Shown here piece by piece: positions 55,567 through 63,262 of a stretch of 64,000 nt of DNA. A program made the position numbers and the translations under genes. The stretch spans positions 33,908-97,907 of the forward strand of contig CASFYI010000033.1 of assembly GCA_949298875.1 (NCBI GenBank). Reading direction: 5' to 3'. Source of the DNA: an uncultured Methanomassiliicoccales archaeon. Lineage in GTDB: Archaea; Thermoplasmatota; Thermoplasmata; Methanomassiliicoccales; Methanomethylophilaceae. Each line of letters begins with the position of its first letter. The stretch's first letter is position 1. The notes under the pieces are model-generated. The model saw nothing but the letters and a program-made list of their open reading frames with translations. It was not told where the DNA came from and did no database searches.

Positions 55567-55639
55567 GCTCCTGTAGTGTAGCGGCCAATCATGAAGCCCT
55601 CTCGAGGCTTCGACACGGGTTCAAATCCCGTCGGGAGCA
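55567..55639 (+). tRNA. tRNA-Glu (CUC)
   Basis: 73 bases. Acceptor GCTCCTG/CGGGAGC, anticodon stem AAGCC/GGCTT, loop CTCTCGA gives CUC. TATA-like attatata at 55533-55540 lies about 30 bases upstream, within the nominal nadE extension. Confidence 0.93.
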
Positions 55640-55728
55640 CTCATTTCCTTTTTCTTCAATTTCCATCATCCCAAGAGCCAGTTCTCTATAGGTCCTCCAT
55701 CGGTTCGGTTGATATCCGAGGTCAGTGT

Positions 55729-55743
55729 ACCGGTGTCACCGGT
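55729..55743 (+). promoter_or_regulatory. Palindromic operator upstream of the ABC exporter
   Basis: A 15-base palindrome with 7-base arms (accggtg-t-caccggt), 33 bases before ATG 55776 and about 40 bases after a TATA-like tctatagg. Likely repressor site. Confidence 0.5.
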
Positions 55744-55775
55744 CGGCCACGTTTCCGATCCCGGAGAGTCCCATC

Positions 55776-56702
55776 ATGGCCCAAGATGCAACCAAAGATG
55801 TCCCCGCTCTGATCGTCCGCGACCTCGTCAAGACCTACGAAGGCGTGCGCGCGGTCGACGGCATAGGGTTCGAGGTCCCCGCGGGTTCGTTCTTCGCCTT
55901 CCTCGGCCCGAACGGCGCCGGCAAGAGCACCACGCTGTCCATCATATGCTCCACCCTGGCCCGCGATTCGGGGGTCGTGGAGGTGTTCGGCAGGGACGCC
56001 GGCGATCCGGCGGTGAGGCGCGACATCGGGGTGGTCTTCCAGGGGTCCATGATGGACCGCATCCTGACCGTCCGCGAGAACCTGGCCCTGAGGGGAGGGA
56101 TGTACGGCCTTTCGGGCACCGAGTTATCCGAAGCGGTCTCCGACGCCATCGGGCTGGCGGACTGCGGAGAGTTCGCCGATCGCAGGTACGGGGACCTGTC
56201 GGGCGGGCAGAGGCGGAGGGCCGACATAGCCAGGGCCCTGATACACCGCCCAAGGCTGCTGTTGCTCGACGAGCCCACATCCGGTCTGGACCCTCAGACC
56301 AGGATGCGCATCTGGGAGACCGTCAGGTCGCTCAGCTCCGAGGAGGGGATGACCGTCCTGCTGACCACCCATTACATGGAGGAGGCGGCCGACGCCGACG
56401 ACGTGGTCGTCATCAATCGCGGGAGGGTGGTGGCCCATGGCACGCCCGAGCGGCTCAAGGAGATGTACTGCTCGGACATGCTCACGGTGGCCGCCACGGA
56501 TCCGGAGGGCGTCCGCGGGGTCCTGGAATCAATGGGCCTGGGATATTCGGAATCGCGCGGGGTCTTCGAGGTCCCTTTGGCATCCACGCTGGATGCGGTG
56601 GGGGTCCTCGGACGGCTGGAGGGCATGATGTCGTCCTTCGAGGTCAGGACCGGGACCCTGGACGATGCGTTCATCAGGATCACGGGGGAGGAGATGGAAT
56701 GA
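55776..56702 (+). CDS. ABC transporter ATP-binding protein (DrrA-like)
   Basis: A 308-residue ATPase. Walker A GPNGAGKST near 47-55, signature LSGGQRRR near 146-153, Walker B LLLLDEPTSGLDPQ near 166-179, H-loop TTHYMEEA. The long C-terminal part (about 225-308) is typical of DrrA/NatA exporter ATPases. ATGA overlap with the permease. Confidence 0.92.
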   Translation: MAQDATKDVPALIVRDLVKTYEGVRAVDGIGFEVPAGSFFAFLGPNGAGKSTTLSIICSTLARDSGVVEVFGRDAGDPAVRRDIGVVFQGSMMDRILTVRENLALRGGMYGLSGTELSEAVSDAIGLADCGEFADRRYGDLSGGQRRRADIARALIHRPRLLLLDEPTSGLDPQTRMRIWETVRSLSSEEGMTVLLTTHYMEEAADADDVVVINRGRVVAHGTPERLKEMYCSDMLTVAATDPEGVRGVLESMGLGYSESRGVFEVPLASTLDAVGVLGRLEGMMSSFEVRTGTLDDAFIRITGEEME

Positions 56703-57556
56703 TCGGGATGCTGGCTCTGGCGAAGAGGAACACCCTGTGCTATCTCCGCGACAGGCAGTCGGTCCTGTTCTCGCTGATGGCCGTCCTCATCGTGGTGCTG
56801 CTGTACCTGCTGTTCCTGAGGGATATCCTCATCTCATCCTATCCGGAGATGGACGGGATGCCCCATCTCATCGACGCATGGGTCATGGCGGGCATACTGG
56901 GCATCGTCCCGGTCACGGCCTCGGCCGGTTCGCTGCAGACCATGATCGAGGACCGCGTGTCCGGGAGGGACAGGGATATCGCCGTCACGCCCCTGAGCAG
57001 ATGGGAGATCGTCGGAGGTCACGTGCTGAGCACCTTCGCGTCCGGCCTGGTCATGAGCCTGCTTGCCCTGGTCATCTGTCTTGTCTATCTCGTCGCCGTT
57101 GGCTGTCCGCTGTCCGCCGCCGGCGTCGCGGAGTGCGTCGTCCTCCTGATCCCCTCCGCTCTGTCCGGATCGGTCATCGTGTACGCGATGGTGTCGTTCA
57201 TCAGGAGCACCGGGGCGTTCTCGGGATTCTTCACCGTGGTCAGCGTGATGATCGGGTTCCTGGCCGGCATCTACATGCCGATGGGCACCATGCCGGAGGC
57301 GATGCAGATCATCGGGACCCTGGTCCCGGCCAGCCAGATGGCCGCGCTTTTCCGCGAGTCGCTGTGCTCCGACGCCATGGCGGATGTGTTCGCCGGAGCG
57401 CCCGCGGACGTCCTCGGGGGCTTCAGGACTGACATGGGGTTCGATCTGGCGCTGGGGGGATTCGAGTTCTCGGCGGCCGCGTCCCTGGTGTACTCGCTCG
57501 CCGTCGCGGCGGTGTTCATGGCGATCGCCGTACTGGCCGTCCGCAGGTCCAGATGA
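56699..57556 (+). CDS. ABC-2 type permease
   Basis: A 285-residue membrane partner with six hydrophobic segments (first about 22-42, last about 258-280) and a short amphipathic N-terminus, the ABC-2 layout. Presumably exports a small molecule with the coupled ATPase; substrate unknown. Confidence 0.88.
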   Translation: MIGMLALAKRNTLCYLRDRQSVLFSLMAVLIVVLLYLLFLRDILISSYPEMDGMPHLIDAWVMAGILGIVPVTASAGSLQTMIEDRVSGRDRDIAVTPLSRWEIVGGHVLSTFASGLVMSLLALVICLVYLVAVGCPLSAAGVAECVVLLIPSALSGSVIVYAMVSFIRSTGAFSGFFTVVSVMIGFLAGIYMPMGTMPEAMQIIGTLVPASQMAALFRESLCSDAMADVFAGAPADVLGGFRTDMGFDLALGGFEFSAAASLVYSLAVAAVFMAIAVLAVRRSR

Positions 57557-57598
57557 CGCTGTCGCAAGGGTAAAGCCGACGATGCCGATCCCGTGGCC

Positions 57599-57940
57599 AT
57601 GTTCGCTCACACGACCATCCACGTATCGGACTTCGACAGGAGCCTCTCGTTCTACACGGAGGGCATCGGGCTCCCGATAGCCTCGGTCTTCGAGGCGGGG
57701 CCCGGGCGCAGGATAGCGATGCTCGGGGAGAGGGACGGGACGCATCTGGAGATAATCGGGGACGGAGAGGGACCCGTGGACTATCCGGGCGTTTCCATAG
57801 GTTTCCGTGTTAAGGGGGCCGGCGATCTCGCGGCGCGTTTGGATCCCGGGTTCAGGGGACCGATGTCCCCGTCCCCCGGGGTGACGTTCTACTTCGTCAG
57901 GGATCCGGACGGCTACTGCGTCCAGCTCCTGGAGGGATGA
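57599..57940 (+). CDS. VOC/glyoxalase-family protein
   Basis: A 113-residue protein of the vicinal-oxygen-chelate fold. TTIHVSDFDRSLSFYTEGIG at the N-terminus and YFVRDPDGYCVQLLE at the C-terminus resemble glyoxalase I; metal ligands His (about 6), Glu (about 55) and the C-terminal Glu are plausible. GTG 57593 is an alternative start. Confidence 0.82.
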   Translation: MFAHTTIHVSDFDRSLSFYTEGIGLPIASVFEAGPGRRIAMLGERDGTHLEIIGDGEGPVDYPGVSIGFRVKGAGDLAARLDPGFRGPMSPSPGVTFYFVRDPDGYCVQLLEG

Positions 57941-57943
57941 CCC

Positions 57944-58501
57944 TCAGAAGGGGAGGACCTCCCGCTCCAGCTGCTCCGCCAGGACCTCCGCGAATGCGGT
58001 GTACAGGGCGGCGAACCCGCAGATCACCCCGACGATGCCGCCGGCGGTGACGAGCAGGTCGATGTTCCCGGCGTTGCCGATCCCGAGCAGGAAGAACGTT
58101 ATCGTCAGGGTGGCGAACACGAACATGGTGGACTTCCTGCCCCTGAGGGTCCCCACGAAGAGGAACAGGGTCAGGAGTCCCCACAGGAGGAGCCAGGCTC
58201 CGAGGGTGTCGCCGTTCCCGGACATGCCGTCGATGCCGGCGTGGGTGGCAACGAAGGTGAGCCAGAACATCCCGTAGAGGGTGAAAGCGACGGTCCCGAA
58301 CGTGTTACCGTTCTTGAATTCCATGATTCCGGCGAGCACCTGTGCCAGTCCTCCGACGAACACGCCCATGGCGAGCACCACCCCGTCGAGCGGGAGGGCT
58401 CCGGCGTTGTGGAGCGAGAGGAGCACGGTGGTCATGCCGAACCCGATGAGCCCCAGGGGCGCCGGGTTGGCCTTCTTGGTCGATACGGTCTCGTCGGCCA
58501 T
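57944..58501 (-). CDS. Acetate uptake transporter (SatP/YaaH family)
   Basis: A 185-residue, six-segment AceTr-family protein. The signature NPAPLGLIGFGMTT is at residues 12-25. Probably moves acetate with protons. TATA-like ttttatatga lies about 25 bases before ATG 58501, so the mRNA is leaderless. Confidence 0.87.
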   Translation of the reverse strand: MADETVSTKKANPAPLGLIGFGMTTVLLSLHNAGALPLDGVVLAMGVFVGGLAQVLAGIMEFKNGNTFGTVAFTLYGMFWLTFVATHAGIDGMSGNGDTLGAWLLLWGLLTLFLFVGTLRGRKSTMFVFATLTITFFLLGIGNAGNIDLLVTAGGIVGVICGFAALYTAFAEVLAEQLEREVLPF

Positions 58502-58535
58502 GAGTGGCTGATGCAGGTATCATATAAAATTGTAC

Positions 58536-58575
58536 GCCGTTCGACGAATGATGGTTACGTCTTTCGTCGAACGGC
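58536..58575. repeat. 13-bp perfect inverted repeat upstream of the acetate transporter
   Basis: gccgttcgacgaa and ttcgtcgaacggc are separated by 14 bases. It lies between the 3' end of the P-type ATPase gene and the acetate transporter promoter, so it may be a terminator for the former or a regulator site for the latter. Confidence 0.5.
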
Positions 58576-58582
58576 TTTGTTC

Positions 58583-60475
58583 TCAGACCGAGGCCGGGGA
58601 CCCCTCGGGACCCGTACGGTTGCCGCCGGGGGACGGCCAGCACTCGTATCTGAGCAGGAGGGCGGCCATTATGATTACGATGACCGACCCGATGTTGTGG
58701 ACCAGCGCGCCGGCGATCGGGCCCATGAGCCCGAACACGGCCATGACCATGGCAACGGAGTTCAGGACGATCGAGAATGTTATGCCGGCCTTGATCGTGA
58801 GGAGCGTCCTGCGACTAAGCCTCACGACTCCTCCGATCTTGGAGACGTCGTCGTCGACGAACACGATGTCAGCGCTCTCGGTGGCCATCTCGTTCCCTAT
58901 GCCGCCCATGGCGATGCCCACGTCGGCGCGCTTGAGCGCGGGGGCGTCGTTGATCCCGTCGCCGACCATGCAGGTGGTCCTCTCACCCTCCATCGAGACG
59001 ACGGTCCGCAGCTTGTCCTCAGGAAGGCATTCCCAGACCACATCGTCCATCCCGAGGGAATCGGCGATCCTCCTGGCGACATGACGGTTGTCCCCGGTCA
59101 ACATGACGGTCCTGATGCCCAGGCCCCTGAGTTCGGAGACAGTATCGGCGGAATCGCGCTTCAGTGTATCCGAAAGCACGGCGAAACCGACGGTCCTCCC
59201 GTCGATGCCTGAGAACACGACGGTGTACCCCTCGTCCCTGACCTTGGCCGCGGACTCCAGCGTGGCATCCAGGTTCACGGGGCAGAGCTCCCTCATGAGT
59301 CCCTCATTGCCGGCGGTCACGCGTGAGCCGCGGACGGTCCCGGAGATCCCGCGCCCGGGCATGTAGGCGAAGTCCTCCACCGGTTCCATCTCATCCGCAT
59401 GGGCGGATGCGATCGCCCTTCCGAGCGGGTGTTCGGAGCGGGACTCCACCGACGAGACGAAGCGCTCGATGATCTCCGCATCGGTCGCCGCGTCGGTGCT
59501 GGTGAAGCCGTGGCAGACGATCTCCCCCGTGGTGAGGGTGCCGGTCTTGTCCATCAGGATGGTGTCCACCGACGCCATGCGCTCGACCGCGCCTCCGTCC
59601 TTCACGAGGATGCCCCTCTTCGACATGTTGCCTGCGGCGGCCATGATCGCGGTGGGGGTGGCCAGTATGAGCGCGCAGGGGCAGAATACGACCAGCACGG
59701 TCACGGACCTGTATATGTCCTGGAAGGCGAGGTACGAGAGTATCGCGACGGTGAACGCGATGATGACGATGTAGACGGCCCATCTGTCCGCCGTGCGGAC
59801 GACCCTGGACTTGCCGGCGTCGGCGTTCTCGATGATCCTCGTCATCCTGGCTATGGTGGTGTCGTCGCCCACGCGGTCCACCGAGATGTCCACGGACCCG
59901 AACATGTTCACGGTCCCGGAGGATACGCGGTCGCTGGGAGCGATGTCGCGGGGGACCGATTCGCCGGTCAGGATGGAGTTGTTGACCGAGGTGGTCCCGC
60001 TGAGGACCACGCCGTCGACGGGTACGATCTCGCCCGGGATCACACGCACGGTGTCACCGAGGACGACGTCTTCCACAGGGACGGTGGCCTCATGCCCGTC
60101 CCTGACGACCCTGGCGGTCACCGGCCTCATGCCCACGAGCCTCATGATGCTGGCGTTGGCATGGTTGACGGTGGCCTCCTCCAGGAATCCGCCGATCTGC
60201 ATGATGATGGCTATCTCGGCCGCTGCGTCGTACTCCCCTATGAGCACCGATGCCACGATGGCGACGGAGACGAGCACGTCGGCGGTGATGTCGTGCTCCT
60301 TCACCACGCCGACGATGGCGCCCCAGACTATCGGGACGCCGCAGCTCAGGATCGGTACGAAAACTATGGGCCACGTCCACTCGGCAAGGAACGAGACGAG
60401 CAGGGCGGCTATGCCTATGACGATGCAGGCGAACGGTATCTTCTGTTCGGATATGGCGTCCTTGACCAAGGACAC
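58583..60475 (-). CDS. P1B-type heavy-metal ATPase
   Basis: A 630-residue metal-translocating ATPase. The membrane CPC motif is in VVFCPCALILATPTA; TGES in the actuator domain; DKTGTLT phosphorylation loop; GDGINDAPAL. It has no N-terminal metal-binding domain. Start GTG 60475 is four bases after GGTGAT, better than GTG 60484. Operators and csoR directly upstream suggest copper export. Confidence 0.9.
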   Translation of the reverse strand: MSLVKDAISEQKIPFACIVIGIAALLVSFLAEWTWPIVFVPILSCGVPIVWGAIVGVVKEHDITADVLVSVAIVASVLIGEYDAAAEIAIIMQIGGFLEEATVNHANASIMRLVGMRPVTARVVRDGHEATVPVEDVVLGDTVRVIPGEIVPVDGVVLSGTTSVNNSILTGESVPRDIAPSDRVSSGTVNMFGSVDISVDRVGDDTTIARMTRIIENADAGKSRVVRTADRWAVYIVIIAFTVAILSYLAFQDIYRSVTVLVVFCPCALILATPTAIMAAAGNMSKRGILVKDGGAVERMASVDTILMDKTGTLTTGEIVCHGFTSTDAATDAEIIERFVSSVESRSEHPLGRAIASAHADEMEPVEDFAYMPGRGISGTVRGSRVTAGNEGLMRELCPVNLDATLESAAKVRDEGYTVVFSGIDGRTVGFAVLSDTLKRDSADTVSELRGLGIRTVMLTGDNRHVARRIADSLGMDDVVWECLPEDKLRTVVSMEGERTTCMVGDGINDAPALKRADVGIAMGGIGNEMATESADIVFVDDDVSKIGGVVRLSRRTLLTIKAGITFSIVLNSVAMVMAVFGLMGPIAGALVHNIGSVIVIIMAALLLRYECWPSPGGNRTGPEGSPASV

Positions 60476-60491
60476 GCTAATCACCTTCTGA

Positions 60492-60532
60492 TACCCCTAC
60501 GGGGTAGTGGTATTAATACCCGTAGGGGGTAT
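60492..60532 (-). promoter_or_regulatory. Two CsoR-type operators around the ATPase promoter
   Basis: tacccc-tac-ggggta (60492-60506) and ataccc-gta-gggggtat (60516-60532) are G-tract palindromes like CsoR sites, with the TATA-like ggtattaata between them. Confidence 0.65.
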
Positions 60533-60542
60533 CAGGGGGATT

Positions 60543-60815
60543 TCAGATCTTCGAGAACTGCTCGATGACCTTGGTGAACTCGGCGATGGTCTTGTCGGCG
60601 TCGCCGTGCTCGATGCCGTCCCTGACGCAGTGCTGGATGTGCCCCTCCATGATGATCTGACCGACCTTGTGGACCGCGCTCTTCACGGCGTTGACCTGCA
60701 CGATGATGTCCTCGCACGGGACGTCCTCGTCGATCATCCGGTCTATCGCGGCGATCTGCCCCTGGATCTTCTTGAGGCGGCGGTGCAGATTGTCCGCGTC
60801 CATGCATTGCTTCAT
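60543..60815 (-). CDS. csoR: CsoR/FrmR-family metal-sensing repressor
   Basis: A 90-residue all-helical DUF156 repressor (LHRRLKKIQGQIAAIDRMI). Cys36-region (VPCED), then His and Cys in HIQHC match the Cu(I) ligand pattern C-H-C. Divides the metal ATPase from its own promoter palindrome at 60818. Confidence 0.9.
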   Translation of the reverse strand: MKQCMDADNLHRRLKKIQGQIAAIDRMIDEDVPCEDIIVQVNAVKSAVHKVGQIIMEGHIQHCVRDGIEHGDADKTIAEFTKVIEQFSKI

Positions 60816-60817
60816 AC

Positions 60818-60836
60818 CCCACCCGTAACGGGTGGG
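60818..60836 (-). promoter_or_regulatory. Operator at the csoR start
   Basis: cccacccgt-a-acgggtggg, 9-base arms, ending three bases before the csoR ATG; a TATA-like attatgt lies just upstream. Autoregulation is likely. Confidence 0.6.
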
Positions 60837-60896
60837 ACATAATGAATGTGAGTGGGGAGAAGGAAGGGTGGACGGGGAGGCCCCGCCCTTGCAGTT

Positions 60897-61832
60897 TCAG
60901 GGGTTCTGCGCCTTTCCGGCCTTCGCCCTCTCGGACCTGTTCTTGAGCAGGGATGCCACGATGGTGATCAGGAGCACCCCGATGATGATGATCAGGGACC
61001 AGACGACGGGGAAGTCGTGCAGGAACAGCAGCTTCATGGACACGAACAGCAGGATGACCCCGAGACCGTACTTGAGGTACCTGATGGACTCCATGCCTCC
61101 GTGGATGACGAAGAACAGGGACCTGAGGCCCATGACCGCGAAGATGTTCGAGGTGTAGATGACCAGGGTGTCGGTGGAGATCGCCAGGACGGCCGGGATG
61201 GAGTCCAGGGCGAACACGATGTCGGTCAGCTCGATGACGATGACGCACAGGAACAGGATCGTGATGACGCGTCTGCCGTTGACCTTCACGAACATCTTCC
61301 CGCGGGTCTCGTCGCCGTCGACGTAGTCGAAGCGGTTCTTCATGTACTTCGCGATCTTGTTCTCCTTGTTGTCGTCGTCCTTGCTGAACAGCGTCTTGAG
61401 CGCGATGATAAGCAGGATCACTCCGAACACGTAGAGGATCGGCTCGAACCTCTCGATGAGCTCCACACCGACGAAGATGAAGATCGCACGGAACACGATG
61501 GCCCCGATGACGCCGTAGAACAGCGCATGGTGCTGATCCTCGTCCTTGATTCCGAAGTATGCGAACAGGATGATGAACACGAACAGGTTGTCCATGCTCA
61601 TCGCCTCCTCGATGGCGTACGCGGTGTAGTACTCCATCGTCTTGTCGGCATCACCCGTCACGATGAACAGAAGGACGCCGAAGGCGAGGGCGACACCGAC
61701 CCAGACCGCGGTCTGGCCCAATGCGCTTTTCAGGGGGATGTGGTGCGGCTTCCTGTTTATCCACAGGTCGGCTGCCAGGAGCACGACGATGATGGCGATG
61801 AAGACGTACCACAGATCCGATTCTACCAGCAT
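60897..61832 (-). CDS. TerC-family membrane protein
   Basis: A 311-residue TerC/Alx protein with about nine membrane segments. Acidic membrane motifs (EEAMSMDNLFV near 75-85 and FALDSIPAV near 208-216) are the family signature. Homologues export manganese or protect against metals during membrane protein maturation. Confidence 0.9.
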   Translation of the reverse strand: MLVESDLWYVFIAIIVVLLAADLWINRKPHHIPLKSALGQTAVWVGVALAFGVLLFIVTGDADKTMEYYTAYAIEEAMSMDNLFVFIILFAYFGIKDEDQHHALFYGVIGAIVFRAIFIFVGVELIERFEPILYVFGVILLIIALKTLFSKDDDNKENKIAKYMKNRFDYVDGDETRGKMFVKVNGRRVITILFLCVIVIELTDIVFALDSIPAVLAISTDTLVIYTSNIFAVMGLRSLFFVIHGGMESIRYLKYGLGVILLFVSMKLLFLHDFPVVWSLIIIIGVLLITIVASLLKNRSERAKAGKAQNP

Positions 61833-61910
61833 GTGGATTCCCCATGCCCGTCATAGCTTAAGGGTTGCGGGGGAGCCCTTCGTGAGGGCCGAACCCCGCT
61901 TTGAGAGCGC

Positions 61911-62705
61911 TCAATGGGTGTGCGGGAAGATGATGGTGATCGCCAGGACGATAGTGATGCCCAGGATCACGAGCCCGAAGGACTGGAGGTCCTGCCTCTT
62001 GCGGTGGAACGCCTCCGGGAGGATGTCGCACAGCGCGACGTACATGAACGTACCCGCGGCGAACGCCAGGGGGATCCCGGTGAGGCCGCCGATGTCGGAG
62101 AGCCCGCTGAGCACGGCGAAGAACACGAGGCCCGCGACGGGGGTGATGAGGCCGAACCCCAGCAGGTACATCATGCTCTTCCTTTTCGGGATGTCCGATA
62201 CGAGGAGCATCGACGACAGCGAGAACAGGACCACGAACTTGTGGACGCACATCCCCACCGTGGTGATGGCGGCAATCTCGCCCCCGGCCAGGAACGTGGC
62301 GGCCAGCGCGAGACCGTCGCAGGCGGCGTGGATGGACAGCCCTATGAAGGAGGACATCGACGTGAGCTTGTGGCTGTGGGAGTCCGATCCGCACTCGCAG
62401 GAGCATCCGGACATATGGCGGTGCTTCAGGTAGATCTCTACCGCCATGATCAGGAGGAATCCCGCCAGGATGGCGTAGAGCGCGTAGTTGATCCCCTCGT
62501 GGCCGTCGTAGGCATGGATGTTGGCGTCGAAGGCCTCGGGGAGCAGGAGGAGGAACAGCAGACCCACGAATATGCCGGCGCTGAGCGCCACCAGCAGGTG
62601 GATCTGGCGGTCCGACAGCATCCTGATGCGGGGCAGGAAGGCTCCCACCATCGAGAGCGCCAGGATCCCGATCGAGTAGGCCAGGAACAGGATGACGGTG
62701 TCCAT
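61911..62705 (-). CDS. ZIP-family metal transporter
   Basis: A 264-residue ZIP permease with eight segments. A Cys/His-rich cytosolic loop (GCSCECGSDSHSHK, about 99-112) precedes TM4 with HAACDGLALAA; TM5 carries VGMCVHKF. Imports Zn2+, Fe2+ or Ni2+. Divergent from nikR. Confidence 0.9.
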   Translation of the reverse strand: MDTVILFLAYSIGILALSMVGAFLPRIRMLSDRQIHLLVALSAGIFVGLLFLLLLPEAFDANIHAYDGHEGINYALYAILAGFLLIMAVEIYLKHRHMSGCSCECGSDSHSHKLTSMSSFIGLSIHAACDGLALAATFLAGGEIAAITTVGMCVHKFVVLFSLSSMLLVSDIPKRKSMMYLLGFGLITPVAGLVFFAVLSGLSDIGGLTGIPLAFAAGTFMYVALCDILPEAFHRKRQDLQSFGLVILGITIVLAITIIFPHTH

Positions 62706-62797
62706 GCCTGCGTGTTGGGTATGTTGATATTAAAGAGTTTTGAGAATGTTAATAATATATCCCCTCCATCGGTATGCAGAGTTATTAAGGTGGCATC
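62706..62797. promoter_or_regulatory. ZIP/nikR divergent promoter
   Basis: AT-rich. Two direct copies of atgtt(g/a)ata about 25 bases apart (62721 and 62746) could be regulator half-sites. GGTGGCATC precedes nikR. Confidence 0.4.
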
Positions 62798-63181
62798 ATG
62801 GGGATAGTCAGCGTCTCTCTGAACGACGAGAACCTCGCGGCACTGGACAGGATCCAGGAGACCTACGGCCTCAGCGGGAGGTCCGAGGCGGTCCGCGCAT
62901 CCATAAACGCCGCGCTCGCCGACATCCGCGAGATGGAGGCGATGGAGGGGGATGTCGAAGGGGTCCTGATAATCGTGCGCGGGAACCACGAGGACCCGTG
63001 GATGATGTGCATACAGGGGAGGTACGAGAGGACCATCAAGACCCAGCTCCACTCCCACCTCAGGAACCACAAGTGCCTCGAGGTCATGGTCGTCTCCTGC
63101 GACGGCGAGACCCTGTCGAGGATGCTCCGCGACATCCAGTCGGAGGGCAAGGCGGACTACGTGAAATTCGTCCGCGGATGA
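62798..63181 (+). CDS. nikR: NikR-type ribbon-helix-helix metal regulator
   Basis: A 127-residue CopG-like protein. N-terminal RHH domain (about 3-45: VSVSLNDENLAALDRI). C-terminal ACT-like domain with the nickel ligands in HSHLRNHKCLEVMVVSCDG. Divergent from the ZIP gene, which it probably regulates. Confidence 0.9.
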   Translation: MGIVSVSLNDENLAALDRIQETYGLSGRSEAVRASINAALADIREMEAMEGDVEGVLIIVRGNHEDPWMMCIQGRYERTIKTQLHSHLRNHKCLEVMVVSCDGETLSRMLRDIQSEGKADYVKFVRG

Positions 63182-63262
63182 CTGTCCCCGCCCGTCTTTT
63201 TTAAGCTCCCATCTTTTTTTTATAGTGATACCACATACACGAGAGACGGATGGGATGTGGAT

